From Paraburkholderia caffeinitolerans (GTDB taxonomy: Bacteria; Pseudomonadota; Gammaproteobacteria; Burkholderiales; Burkholderiaceae): a DNA stretch of 64,000 nucleotides. Shown one piece after another: positions 8,824-17,803 of the stretch. A model generated the notes under the pieces. It saw nothing but the letters and a program-made list of their open reading frames with translations. It was not told the DNA's origin and did no database searches. Every line of letters begins with the position of its first letter. The stretch's first letter is position 1. Location of the stretch: contig NZ_CADIKL010000006.1 in the NCBI RefSeq assembly GCF_902859945.1, positions 124,001-188,000 of the forward strand. Direction: 5' to 3'. The position numbers and the translations under genes are program-made.

Positions 8824-10335
8824 ATGGGCGACATTTCCTTTCCCAACATCCCGCAGAACCTGCGGGTACCCCTCTTTTATGCGGACATCGATCCGAGTAA
8901 CGCGAATACCGGCCAGCAGACCCAGCGCGCGCTCATCGTCGGCCAGATCCTGTCGTCGGGAACCGGTACCCCGGGCGTCCCGCAGATTTGCCAGGGTGTG
9001 AGCGACGCAAAGGCCGTCGGCGGCCGCGGCTCGATGCTTGCACTGATGACTGAGGCCTATCGCGCGCGCGATTCGTTCGGCGAGGTCTGGTATCTGCCGC
9101 TCGCCGACGGCGCGTCTTCCGTCGCCGCGTCGGGCAGCCTGAATTTCACGAGCGCGCCGACCGCGATGGGCGTGCTCTCGCTGTACATCGCTGGCCAGCT
9201 TGTTTCGCTCGTCGTTACCCCGGCGATGACAGCCGCGCAGATCGCGACCGCGCTTGTTGCGCAGATCGGCACGCTCCCCGACCTGCCAGTGACTGCCGCG
9301 GTCGACGCGACGACGACCACCAAGGTCGATATCACGGCGAAGAACAAGGGCCTCGCTGGCAACGACATCGATCTCCAGCTCAATTATGGAGGCACGCAGG
9401 CAGGCGAATCCACGCCGACTGGTCTCGCAGTGACGATCACGGCGATGGCCGGCGGCCTGGTCGCACCGGACGTTGCAGACGCGCTCGCAAACCTGGGCGA
9501 CCAGACTTTCGATTTCATCGCGTTCGCGTATACGGACAGCGCGTCGCTGGACGCGATGAAGTCCTTCCTGAGCACTTCGACGGGACGCTGGAGCTGGAGC
9601 CAGCAACTCTATGGCGGCGCATATACCGCCTATCGAGGCACGCTTGGCGCGCTCACTACGTTTGGCGTGACGCGCAACGACGAGCACATGTCGATCCTCG
9701 GATTCAACGGCTCGCCGACCCCGAGCTGGGTGATTGCGGCGGACATCACTGCCGCCGTGGCTGTGTCGGCGCGCGCAGACCCCGCGCAGCCCCTTCAGAC
9801 GGTGACGCTTGCGACGATGCAGGCGCCTCCGCTCGCGATGCGCTTTGCGCTGACCGATCGCAATACGCTGCTGTACGACGGCATCAGCACATTCTCGGTA
9901 GCAGACGACGGCACGTGCGCACTCGAGAATCTGATCACGACCTACCAGAAGAACTCGTTCGGTGACGCCGACGACAGCTATCTGGAAGTCGAGACAATGA
10001 ACACGCTGACCTATGTTCTGCGGCAGCTCAAATCCGTTGTCACGACGAAGTACGCGCGCAAGAAGCTGGCCGCGAACGGCACGCGAGTCGTGCCGGGCAC
10101 GAACGTCGTGACACCAGCGATGATCCGGGCCGACCTCGTCGCGCAGTACCAGACGATGGAAGAGAACGGCTATGTGCAGGGCAGCGCGGTGTTCGCGCAG
10201 GGGCTCATTGTGCAGCAGAACTCGCAGAACCCCAACCGCGTCGACGTGCTCTATCCGGCGATTTTGATCGACCAGTTGCGGATCTTCGCGCTGCTGATGC
10301 AGTTCTCGAACATCGTCCCGACCACCTCGAGCTGA
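8824..10335 (+). CDS. Contractile tail sheath protein, Mu gpL-like
   Basis: A 503-residue tail sheath subunit; Mu gpL has about 495 residues. The beginning (GDISFPNIPQNLRVPLFYAD) is typical of Mu-like sheaths, and the C-terminus (GLIVQQNSQNPNRVDVLYPA) is the conserved sheath end that contacts the tube. It shows that the phage had a contractile (myovirus) tail. It is preceded by a hairpin and a GGAGCTAACG ribosome site, and followed by another hairpin and the tube gene. Confidence 0.94.
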   Translation: MGDISFPNIPQNLRVPLFYADIDPSNANTGQQTQRALIVGQILSSGTGTPGVPQICQGVSDAKAVGGRGSMLALMTEAYRARDSFGEVWYLPLADGASSVAASGSLNFTSAPTAMGVLSLYIAGQLVSLVVTPAMTAAQIATALVAQIGTLPDLPVTAAVDATTTTKVDITAKNKGLAGNDIDLQLNYGGTQAGESTPTGLAVTITAMAGGLVAPDVADALANLGDQTFDFIAFAYTDSASLDAMKSFLSTSTGRWSWSQQLYGGAYTAYRGTLGALTTFGVTRNDEHMSILGFNGSPTPSWVIAADITAAVAVSARADPAQPLQTVTLATMQAPPLAMRFALTDRNTLLYDGISTFSVADDGTCALENLITTYQKNSFGDADDSYLEVETMNTLTYVLRQLKSVVTTKYARKKLAANGTRVVPGTNVVTPAMIRADLVAQYQTMEENGYVQGSAVFAQGLIVQQNSQNPNRVDVLYPAILIDQLRIFALLMQFSNIVPTTSS

Positions 10336-10357
10336 TCGACCGACAGCGATCCCTGAT

Positions 10358-10374
10358 GCGCCGCACTGCGGCGC
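10358..10374 (+). other. Perfect hairpin between sheath and tube genes
   Basis: GCGCCGC (10358-10364) and GCGGCGC (10368-10374) form a perfect 7-bp stem around ACT, followed by GTTTCC. It lies in the 63-base gap between two highly expressed virion genes. The T run is too short for a confident terminator; it may process or stabilise mRNA. Confidence 0.5.
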
Positions 10375-10398
10375 GTTTCCATTTTCTGGAGACATGTA

Positions 10399-10782
10399 AT
10401 GGCTTCTCCCACTGGACTGCTCGCCGGCACCGCGTCGCTCTCGATCGACGGTACGACGTACATGATCACAGCCGATTTCAAGTACAAGCCCGCGAGTCGG
10501 AAGCGCGAAACCCTCGCGGGGATGGATAGCGTGCATGGCTACAAGGAAACCCCTTCGGCGCCGTTCATCTCGTTCAACCTGCGCGATTGGGGTGGCCTGA
10601 CCGTCGCGTCGATCAACCTGATGACGGACGTCACGGTCGTCGCGCAACTGGCCAATGGCAAGACGATCATCGGTCGCGACATGTGGACCGTCGAAGAGCA
10701 GGAAGTCGATTCCAACGACGCGAAGTTCGACGTGCGCCTGGAGGGGCCCGAAGGCTGCGTCACCGAAACCACCACGAGCTGA
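10399..10782 (+). CDS. Tail tube protein, Mu gpM-like
   Basis: A 127-residue tail tube subunit, the length of Mu gpM-type proteins. The segment ASLSIDGTTYMITADFKYKP and the later VHGYKETPSAPFISFNLRD match the family. Its place directly after the sheath gene and before the chaperone gene agrees. A TGGAGACATGTA ribosome site precedes the ATG. Confidence 0.9.
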   Translation: MASPTGLLAGTASLSIDGTTYMITADFKYKPASRKRETLAGMDSVHGYKETPSAPFISFNLRDWGGLTVASINLMTDVTVVAQLANGKTIIGRDMWTVEEQEVDSNDAKFDVRLEGPEGCVTETTTS

Positions 10783-10784
10783 AC

Positions 10785-11126
10785 ATGGACGATACGAAAA
10801 TCATCAACCTCAAAAAGCCCATCACACTGAAGGGCGATACGAAGACCTACGAAACGGTCACACTGCGCGAGCCGGAAGTCGATGAGCTCGATCGCAGCGC
10901 GCAGGTTCAGGGCTCGCAGTACGCCGCAAATGCGGCCCTCATCGCAATGGTGTCCGGCATTCCGCTGCCGGTCATTCGCAAGATGGTGAAGACCGACTAC
11001 GAGGAGGCGGTGACATTCCTCTCGGGTTTTACCTGGACGCCCCCGCAGTCTGGCGAGACCTCGGGGACCGACGCGCAGACGTCACTTACTTCTTCCGCTG
11101 GGGACCAGACGACGCTGGCAAGCTGA
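10785..11126 (+). CDS. Tail assembly chaperone, unshifted product (Mu gp41-like)
   Basis: A 113-residue protein beginning MDDTKIINLKKP, with the tail-chaperone pattern of an N-terminal beta part (YETVTLREPEVDEL) and a helical part (YAANAALIAMVSG). In contractile-tail phages this protein and its frameshifted longer form coat the tape measure during assembly. It starts 2 bases after the tube stop. From about residue 83 the unshifted frame is Ser/Thr/Gly-rich and looks non-conserved, as expected of a short product whose real extension lies in the -1 frame. Confidence 0.85.
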   Translation: MDDTKIINLKKPITLKGDTKTYETVTLREPEVDELDRSAQVQGSQYAANAALIAMVSGIPLPVIRKMVKTDYEEAVTFLSGFTWTPPQSGETSGTDAQTSLTSSAGDQTTLAS

Positions 11127-11185
11127 AGCTGCGCCGTTTCAACTACTGGTTTGAGCAAGCCATGCGTCTGAAAGGGGCTTCCTGA
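10785..11185 (+). CDS. Frameshifted tail assembly chaperone (gp41-gp42-like fusion)
   Basis: The -1 frame stays open past the stop of the short form and encodes a protein-like segment, VTYFFRWGPDDAGK then LRRFNYWFEQAMRLKG, ending at a TGA (11183-11185) that overlaps the tape-measure ATG. A shift at the heptamer at 11024-11030 would join residue 82 to 51 new residues, giving 133 residues. The extension has the W...W/helix character of P2 E' and Mu gp42 extensions and no start codon with a good ribosome site of its own. Programmed -1 frameshifting at this gene is established for many tailed phages; here it is inferred from sequence. Confidence 0.75.
11024..11030 (+). promoter_or_regulatory. Probable -1 slippery heptamer GGGTTTT
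   Basis: In the chaperone frame the codons read G GGT TTT, which fits the X XXY YYZ rule. A -1 slip re-pairs both tRNAs and continues at 11030 into the open frame that ends at 11185. Confidence 0.65.
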
Positions 11186-13080
11186 TGGCGAATGTTTTTT
11201 CGATCACGATTACCGCAGTCGACCGGGCCACGTCCGTCGCGCAGCAGGTAAATCGATCGATCGCGCAGATCACGAAGCCGATTTCGGATGTAAAGGCATC
11301 CGTCTCCGCTTTCGCGAAAGAGACGGGAATGGACAAGCTCGGGCGCAGCATCGAGAAGGTCGGCATCTTCGCGACCGAATCGGCACGCCGCGTTGCGTCT
11401 CTCGCACCTCCGATCGCGGCATTGACCGGTGCGGCGACGGTCGCCGGCGTCGTGGCCTTTGCGACGAGCTGGGGCCGTTCTGCGAAGCAGATCAGCAATA
11501 CCGCGTACAGCATCGGTATCGGTACGACGCAGTTGCAGGAATATCAGGGCGCGGCCCGCCTCGCTGGCCTGTCGAGCGAGTCGATGAGCAACGGGTTGAA
11601 ATCCGTCGGCAACGCGTTCGAGGATGCAGCGGCGGGCCGCGATACGTTCGTCGCCGGCGTGATGGCGGACAAGGGCATTGGTATCCACAGGCTGCGCGAC
11701 GGCTCGATCGACACGGCACGCGCGCTGCGCGATGTGGCGAACGCCGCCTCGAAAATCAGCAATACACAAGCGCGGCAAAAGTTCCTCGAGATTTTCGGAG
11801 TTGGCGACCTCGGACCATTGCTCGGCAAGGGCGGTGCTGCGATCGATGCATACGTCGCGAAGTTCCGCGCGCTGAATGCGGTGATGACGCCCGAGCAGAT
11901 CGCACAGGGCGAGCGTTACAACGAGGCAATCGTCGGACTCGATGCAAGCGTCGACAAGCTGAAGAATTCGGTCGGTTCGGCGCTCGCGCCGGCGCTGGGG
12001 AAAGTCGCTGAACAGATGGTGCCGATCGCGAACGAGTATGGGCCGAAGATCGCGCACTGGATTGAAACAACCGACTGGTCGAAGAAGGCCGAAGAGGTGG
12101 AGGAGTTCGTCGATGCGATTGGCGGCGTGAAGACCATCGCGGCTGGGCTCGCGGCGATCACGTTCGCGGGACCAATCGCCAGCATTGCCACGCTCATTGC
12201 GCGCGCCGTGCGTCTGGTCGGTCTTCTGACGACGATCGCCGCGACGACGAGCACCGGGGGCGCTGCCGTGACGGCCGCCGCCGGCTATCTCGCAGAGCAT
12301 GAGCGAGCGAAGGCGCTCGATCGAAGCATTCACCAATTGCCCGGTGAGACGGCTGCCGGGCGCGATCAGCGGGTCGCCGAGGCGATCGCAGGCGGTGTGG
12401 CGACACCCAACGCCGTAGCACCGGCTGACGGCGGCCTGGGCGGCCGAATCTATCGTTCGATCCGCAGCCTGTTTGTGAAGAGTGCTGCCGACAACGCGCA
12501 GACGCCCGCGATCGTGCAGCGATTTCAGGACATGGGCTGGTCGCGGGACCAGGCGTCAGGCATCGCGGCTAACCTCTTTCGCGAAAGCGGCTACGACGCG
12601 AGCGCCGTAGGCGACAACGGCTCGGCTTATGGCATCGGTCAGTGGCATCAGGACCGGCAAGAAGCGTTTCGCAAGCGCTTTGGAATCGATATCCGCAACT
12701 CGACGCTCGATCAGCAGCTCCAGTTCGTCGACTACGAGATGCGGCAGGGCGCCGAAAAGCGTGCTGGCGATGCACTTTCGCAGGCAACGACGGCGGCGCA
12801 AGCAGGTGACGTTGTGTCGCGGCTATACGAACGGCCGAAGGATACCGAGGGCGAGGCCTCGAGCCGCGCCGCTGACGCGGTCGCGGTTAGCCAGAGTATT
12901 CAGCAGACTACGAGCCGTACGGAAAACCAGAACGTGCAGCAGACCACAAGCGGCGCCGTGCACGTAAAGGTCGAGATTCCCAATGCGCCGCAGGGCACTC
13001 GCGCAAGCGTGCGCACGACCGGAAATGCTACGGCGACCGCCGCGGTCGGCAATTCGGCTCTCATGGAACCGGCAATATGA
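11185..13080 (+). CDS. Tail tape-measure protein with C-terminal tail-lysozyme-like domain
   Basis: A 631-residue tape measure. Residues 1-430 are Ala/Ile/Val-rich helices, with hydrophobic stretches such as PPIAALTGAATVAGVVAFAT and one near 325-355. Residues about 440-555 look like a phage tail lysozyme fold: RFQDMGWSRDQASGIAANLF, then RESGYDAS with a likely catalytic Glu, and AYGIGQWHQDRQ. Such domains open peptidoglycan during DNA entry. The Gln/Thr/Asn-rich C-terminus is probably disordered. At 631 residues it predicts a short tail. The ATG overlaps the stop of the frameshifted chaperone (TGATG). Confidence 0.9.
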   Translation: MANVFSITITAVDRATSVAQQVNRSIAQITKPISDVKASVSAFAKETGMDKLGRSIEKVGIFATESARRVASLAPPIAALTGAATVAGVVAFATSWGRSAKQISNTAYSIGIGTTQLQEYQGAARLAGLSSESMSNGLKSVGNAFEDAAAGRDTFVAGVMADKGIGIHRLRDGSIDTARALRDVANAASKISNTQARQKFLEIFGVGDLGPLLGKGGAAIDAYVAKFRALNAVMTPEQIAQGERYNEAIVGLDASVDKLKNSVGSALAPALGKVAEQMVPIANEYGPKIAHWIETTDWSKKAEEVEEFVDAIGGVKTIAAGLAAITFAGPIASIATLIARAVRLVGLLTTIAATTSTGGAAVTAAAGYLAEHERAKALDRSIHQLPGETAAGRDQRVAEAIAGGVATPNAVAPADGGLGGRIYRSIRSLFVKSAADNAQTPAIVQRFQDMGWSRDQASGIAANLFRESGYDASAVGDNGSAYGIGQWHQDRQEAFRKRFGIDIRNSTLDQQLQFVDYEMRQGAEKRAGDALSQATTAAQAGDVVSRLYERPKDTEGEASSRAADAVAVSQSIQQTTSRTENQNVQQTTSGAVHVKVEIPNAPQGTRASVRTTGNATATAAVGNSALMEPAI

Positions 13081-14510
13081 GCATCGCGACACTGACCAAT
13101 CTGACCGGGAGCATCGGGGGCGTCGCGTCGGCCGCAAGTCAGCTTGCTTCGCTGCTTACCGGCGATCTGGCGAGCTCGTGGTGGGGATCGCTGCGCCAAG
13201 CTTCATTTGGCGGTGTGCCGTTTGCGGTTGTGGCCACGAACACGCGCTTCGGATCGCGCAACGCTGTGCACGAGTATCCGTTTCGCGATGATGCATGGAT
13301 AGAGGAGCTCGGGAAACTGCCACGCCGTTTCGAGATATTTGGCTTCCTGATCGAGAACAGTCGTATATATGGCGGCGGCTCGGTGATCGGCCAGCGCGAT
13401 CGCCTTGTTGCGGTGTGTGAAAGCGGCAAGCAAACGCTGGTGCATCCGACGTTCGGGCGCATCGAGAACGTTTCATGCCTCGATGCGCAGGTCGCCGAGA
13501 GTGTGGAGCACGGGCGAGTCATACTCGTGCGCTTTGTTTTCATGCGTAACGGGACGCAGTCCTATCCGTCCGTTACCTCGGACACTCGATCTCTACTAGG
13601 AGCGGTCGCGGATTCGCTTGGCATTGGTGCCGAGCTCGACTTCGCGCTGGACACGGCAATGGCAATTCAGGAAGGCGCGGCAGTCGTGCAGACCGCTGTT
13701 GGCGCTGCGGTAAGCTGGTACCAGCTCGGCGTCACGGCCGTGAACGACGTGCGCCGCTTCGTGAACTCAGTGAGCACGCTCTCGGGCAATTTTGGGCGGT
13801 TCTTCGGCGCGGGCAACGCCGGGTATAGCGGATCAAACCAATCGGCACCCGCAGGCACGACGGCCGCGCAGTTGCTCGCCGACGATGCGGCGGCGCGCGC
13901 GGCGTTCGCGCAGGCGGGAGCCGCGCTCCAGACAGCGGCCGCGAACCCCTCGGACGCTGCGACATTGAATTCCTCCGCGCAGGCCTTCGCCGTTGCATTG
14001 GCGGCCACCATGGCCAGTCCAAGCGATGCAATCCGTTCGCTATCCACGCTCGCGAGCTTCTCGCCGAGCGGCACCTTCACGAGCTCGACGATCGGCGTGG
14101 CCATGTCGACGATGCAGACGGCGGCGAGCGCGCTTTTGCGGCGAGCGGCGTTTTCGCAGCTCGCGCTGGCTGTGGCAACTTGGCAGCCATCGTCGTACGA
14201 CGATGCGATCTCGATGATGTCGTCGGTAACAGATCTCCTTGATGCGGAGATCGAGATCGCGGCGGATGCATCGGACGACAACAGCTTCACTGCGCTGCGC
14301 GCCACACGCACTGCCGTCGTCGATGACCTTCAAACGCGGGGCGCGGATCTCGCGTCGCTCGCGGCGATGACGTTCAACGGGAGCCTGCCAGCACTTGTGC
14401 TAGCGCACCGCATCTACGGCGACGCCACGCGCGCCGATCAACTCGTGCAGCAGGTTGCACCCGTGCATCCGCTTTTCATGCCGGCGACGTTTCAGGCGCT
14501 CGCGAGCTGA
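13077..14510 (+). CDS. DNA circularisation protein, Mu gpN-like
   Basis: A 477-residue protein with the DNA_circ_N family beginning: SSWWGSLRQASFGGVPFAVV and HEYPFRDDAWIEELGKLPRR at residues 28-80. In Mu the homologue gpN is a baseplate-proximal structural protein. The C-terminal 300 residues are Ala/Ser-rich helices. It overlaps the tape-measure stop by 4 bases (ATGA) and is followed after 2 bases by the baseplate hub gene. Confidence 0.9.
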   Translation: MSIATLTNLTGSIGGVASAASQLASLLTGDLASSWWGSLRQASFGGVPFAVVATNTRFGSRNAVHEYPFRDDAWIEELGKLPRRFEIFGFLIENSRIYGGGSVIGQRDRLVAVCESGKQTLVHPTFGRIENVSCLDAQVAESVEHGRVILVRFVFMRNGTQSYPSVTSDTRSLLGAVADSLGIGAELDFALDTAMAIQEGAAVVQTAVGAAVSWYQLGVTAVNDVRRFVNSVSTLSGNFGRFFGAGNAGYSGSNQSAPAGTTAAQLLADDAAARAAFAQAGAALQTAAANPSDAATLNSSAQAFAVALAATMASPSDAIRSLSTLASFSPSGTFTSSTIGVAMSTMQTAASALLRRAAFSQLALAVATWQPSSYDDAISMMSSVTDLLDAEIEIAADASDDNSFTALRATRTAVVDDLQTRGADLASLAAMTFNGSLPALVLAHRIYGDATRADQLVQQVAPVHPLFMPATFQALAS

Positions 14511-14512
14511 CG

Positions 14513-15592
14513 ATGGGCGATGATCTGTATTTGAGCGTCGGCAATCAGACGATCACCGGGTGGACCGACATCCGAGTTACACGCGGGATCGAGCGATGCG
14601 TGTCCGATTTCGATATCGGTCTCACCGAGAACCAGATCGAATTGAACGTCCCGACTGAGGTAGTGGTTCAGCCGGGCGATTCGTGTCTCGTGGAGCTGGG
14701 CGCTGACCTCGTGCTGACCGGCTACGTCGATAACTATGTTCCATCGATCTCGCCGAACGAGCATGGAGTTCGCGTTACGGGTCGAAGCAGATGCGAAGAC
14801 CTCGTTGACTGCTCGGCGGTATGGCCTAATGGACAGATAAGCGGGACATCGGCGCTTGATGTCGCGACGAAGCTGGCGGCTCACTATGGCATTAGCGTGC
14901 GCTGTGATGTAAGTGATCTCATCGCGATTCCGCAGTTCAACATCTTCATCGGAGAGACGCCGTTCGAGATCATCGAGCGCGTGAGCCGTTACAGCCAGTT
15001 GCTCGTTTATGACGAGCCAGATGGCAATCTGCGTCTCGCGCGCGCGAACCCCGGGGTGCAAGCGGCTGGCGGCCTCGTGCAGGGCGTCAATATTCAGTCG
15101 GCCTCGGTCGTATATTCAGCGGTCGATCGTTTCTCGAAGTACACGTGCTTTGCGCAATCGGTGCTCGCGTACTCTGACGCCGGAATCGGTCCGAACATGA
15201 TCGCGACGGTGGACGATGTCGGCGTGCAGCGTGTTCGCGAACGATATATCGTCGCCGAGGCCGTACAGGGCTTTCAGGATCTCGCGAAACGCAGGGCCAT
15301 CTGGGAAATGAATCGGCGCGCCGGCCGCGCCGCCTTCGTTATGGTCAAAACGGATAGCTGGCGGGATGCCAGCGGGACGCTCTGGACACCGAATACCCTG
15401 GTGCTGGTCGACATTCCGAAGCTCAAAGTGTCGAACGAGACGTGGCTCATCGGCGAGGTTTCGTATCGACGCTCGCTAGACGAGGGAACCACGTGCGAGA
15501 TGGTCATCATGGACCCGGCTGCATATCTGCCTGAGCCGATTGCGTTGCAGCCTCTCTTCGTCGATTCAAATGTGCTGGGATCGCAGCAATGA
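14513..15592 (+). CDS. Baseplate hub protein, Mu gpP (gp44)-like
   Basis: A 359-residue protein of the T4 gp27/Mu gp44 hub type. The N-terminus (LYLSVGNQTITGWTDIRVTR) and central segment (GRSRCEDLVDCSA, then FIGETPFEIIERVSRYSQLL) match the family. It should form the trimeric hub that carries the spike. The stop overlaps the next start by 4 bases. Confidence 0.9.
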   Translation: MGDDLYLSVGNQTITGWTDIRVTRGIERCVSDFDIGLTENQIELNVPTEVVVQPGDSCLVELGADLVLTGYVDNYVPSISPNEHGVRVTGRSRCEDLVDCSAVWPNGQISGTSALDVATKLAAHYGISVRCDVSDLIAIPQFNIFIGETPFEIIERVSRYSQLLVYDEPDGNLRLARANPGVQAAGGLVQGVNIQSASVVYSAVDRFSKYTCFAQSVLAYSDAGIGPNMIATVDDVGVQRVRERYIVAEAVQGFQDLAKRRAIWEMNRRAGRAAFVMVKTDSWRDASGTLWTPNTLVLVDIPKLKVSNETWLIGEVSYRRSLDEGTTCEMVIMDPAAYLPEPIALQPLFVDSNVLGSQQ

Positions 15593-16182
15593 GCAAGGAT
15601 GTTTTGAGTCGCACGGTGCGCCGCCTTCTCAATCTCATCGGACGAGCACGCGTGAACCTTGTCGACGACTCGGGGCCCGTGCAGATGGTCCAGGTGACGG
15701 TGAACGAACTTGAGACGATCGACAGGGTGCCGCGCGTGCAGGAATTCGGCTTCGCGTCCGTGCCGCCGAAAGGGAGCGACGTCGCGCTCATATTCATCGG
15801 TGGTGACCGCGGCAACGGCGCGATCGTCGGCTCGAACCATCAGGCGTCGCGTCAGCGCGGCCTGAAGTACGGCGAGTCGATGATCTATACCGAGGATGGA
15901 AAGCGCATCTATCTGACTGCCTCCGGTGGTATCGAGATCGATGCCAACGGGCAGCCGGTGACGATCAATAATTCAACGACCGTCACCATAAATGCTTCGA
16001 CCGGCGTGGTGATGAATACCCCGCTGCTGCAGGTATCAGGTGACATCCTCGACAACTATGGAACGAACACGCGCACTGTGGCCGGTATGCGGCAGGTCGC
16101 GAATATGCACACGCACAAGGTTGTCAACGTGCAGGGCGGCGGCAGCACGATCGAAACCAATCCACCGGATCAGCCGGAATGA
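15589..16182 (+). CDS. Baseplate spike/assembly protein V, Mu gp45-like
   Basis: A 197-residue spike protein. It has an OB-fold-like N-terminal part (QMVQVTVNELETIDRVPRVQ and VALIFIGGDRGNGAIVGSNH) and a C-terminal beta-helix region (TINNSTTVTINASTGVVMNT). The C-terminal HTHKVVNVQGGG resembles the metal-binding tip sequence of membrane-piercing spikes. Overlaps of 4 bases on both sides place it firmly in the baseplate operon. Confidence 0.9.
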   Translation: MSKDVLSRTVRRLLNLIGRARVNLVDDSGPVQMVQVTVNELETIDRVPRVQEFGFASVPPKGSDVALIFIGGDRGNGAIVGSNHQASRQRGLKYGESMIYTEDGKRIYLTASGGIEIDANGQPVTINNSTTVTINASTGVVMNTPLLQVSGDILDNYGTNTRTVAGMRQVANMHTHKVVNVQGGGSTIETNPPDQPE

Positions 16183-16631
16183 GCGATATCAAGATCTTCT
16201 GGGATGTCGAGAATGCGCGTGGCGATTGGGGGCTGCTGCCGAACGACATTGCGACGGGGGACGATCTCGAAACGGCGCTCCTTTTCAGCGTCTTTAGCGA
16301 CCGCGAGGCAGCCGCCGATGACCAGATTCCCGATGGTACGACGGACCGCCGCGGCTGGTGGGGCGATGATGGCGTGAACGATGGAAGTGGCCTTACGGGC
16401 TCGCGCCTGTGGCTGCTCTCGCGCAGGAAGTCGCCGACAGACGAGACACTTCGCGATGCATACGACTATCTCGTCGAATCAATTCAATGGCTCATTGATA
16501 CCAGTGTCGTTGCACGCTTTGACGTCACCGTGCAGTGGACCAGACCGAACATGATTGGCAGCTCAATCGTCGCGTGGCCACTGGACGGCGGCGCGCCTCG
16601 CACCTATAACTGGGCATGGGGAACGAATTAA
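16179..16631 (+). CDS. Baseplate protein, phage GP46 family
   Basis: A 150-residue protein with GP46-family blocks: GDWGLLPNDIATGDDLETAL, RRGWWGDD, GSRLWLLSRRK, and the helix YDYLVESIQWLID. It is the T4 gp25/Mu gp46-like wedge component. It starts in the preceding stop and ends at TAA (16629-16631), which shares one base with the next start. Confidence 0.92.
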   Translation: MSDIKIFWDVENARGDWGLLPNDIATGDDLETALLFSVFSDREAAADDQIPDGTTDRRGWWGDDGVNDGSGLTGSRLWLLSRRKSPTDETLRDAYDYLVESIQWLIDTSVVARFDVTVQWTRPNMIGSSIVAWPLDGGAPRTYNWAWGTN

Positions 16632-17800
16632 TGCCGTACTCCCGACCGACTCTCACCGAACTGCGCACCCAGATCTGGAGCGACATTCAGACCGGGCTTG
16701 GATCGATTCTCTCGTTCCTGCAGAAGGCCGTTCTGAAGATTCTCGGAGCTGCACTTGCTGCCCTGATCTGGGGCGTTTACGGCTATCTCGACTGGATCGC
16801 TAAACAGGCAGTGCCCTGGACTGCTGTCGATGAATTTCTTGCGGGATGGGGGGCACTGAAGGACACATACCTGAAGGAGGCAACGCCAGCCGTTCTGCAG
16901 ATCATGTTCACCGGAGCGACTCCAGGCACACCGCTCAATGTGGGCACCGGAATTTCGCGGCAGGACAATGAACTTTATACGGTGACGTCGTCCGCGGCCG
17001 TCGCAAGCGATGGCACGCTCACGGCGACCGTCACTGCGGTGACTGCTGGCAGCGCGGCGAACTGCGATAACGACACATCGATGACGCTGACGTCCGCGGT
17101 GCCAGGCATTCCATCGTCAGGCGTCGTTTCGTCGACAGTCACGTCCGGAGCCGACGTCGAGGATCAGGAGGACTATCGCACGCGCGTGATGGCGGCATAC
17201 CAGAATCCGGCGCAGGGCGGCGCACAAAGCGATTACGTGAAATGGGCGACCGACATCGCGGGAGTGACGCGGGCATGGTGTCAGCCCAACGGCTTCGGCG
17301 CCGGCACGGTGGTGCTCTATTTCATGATGGATGAGGTCGAGGAGGCATACGTGGGCTTTCCTCAAGGGACGAACGGCGTGTCGCAGCACGATCAAGGCCC
17401 GAATGGCCTGCCACGCGGCGTGGTTGCGACTGGCGACCAATTGATGGTCGCGGACACGCTCATCACGGAGCAGCCGGTAACCGCGCTCTTGTATGCATGC
17501 TCGCCTATCGAGAACCAGATCGGCTTCACTATTTCCGGACTGAGCACCGCGGGTAGTACCACCCAGGCGGCTGTCAACTCAGCACTCGCCGATGTGTTCT
17601 TCAGGAATGGAGAGCCGAAAGGAACGATTGACTGGTCGGATATCACGGGCGCCGTGAATTCGGTACCCGGGACGAGCGGATATCTGATTACTGCAGCCAC
17701 GAGCACCGTTGCTGGCATGACGACCTCACTTCCGACAAACGCGAATATCACGATGTCGGCAGGCCAGCTGCCGGTGCTCGGAACTGTCACCTACGTTTAA
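16631..17800 (+). CDS. Baseplate wedge protein J, Mu gp47-like
   Basis: A baseplate J family wedge protein of 389 residues. The N-terminus (PYSRPTLTELRTQIWSDIQT) and YLDWIAKQAVPWTAVDEFL are family-like, as is the central EDYRTRVMAAYQNPAQGGA. I chose the ATG at 16631, which overlaps the previous stop as TAATG and follows GGGGAA at a good distance; an in-frame ATG at 16616 would add 5 residues. Confidence 0.93.
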   Translation: MPYSRPTLTELRTQIWSDIQTGLGSILSFLQKAVLKILGAALAALIWGVYGYLDWIAKQAVPWTAVDEFLAGWGALKDTYLKEATPAVLQIMFTGATPGTPLNVGTGISRQDNELYTVTSSAAVASDGTLTATVTAVTAGSAANCDNDTSMTLTSAVPGIPSSGVVSSTVTSGADVEDQEDYRTRVMAAYQNPAQGGAQSDYVKWATDIAGVTRAWCQPNGFGAGTVVLYFMMDEVEEAYVGFPQGTNGVSQHDQGPNGLPRGVVATGDQLMVADTLITEQPVTALLYACSPIENQIGFTISGLSTAGSTTQAAVNSALADVFFRNGEPKGTIDWSDITGAVNSVPGTSGYLITAATSTVAGMTTSLPTNANITMSAGQLPVLGTVTYV

Positions 17801-17803
17801 TCC

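Noticed and set aside
8476..10647. A 723-codon open frame on the minus strand opposite the sheath and tube genes
   Set aside because: It is rich in Arg, His and Asp, typical of antisense frames in high-GC DNA. It lies opposite confident structural genes and has no recognisable domain or ribosome site.
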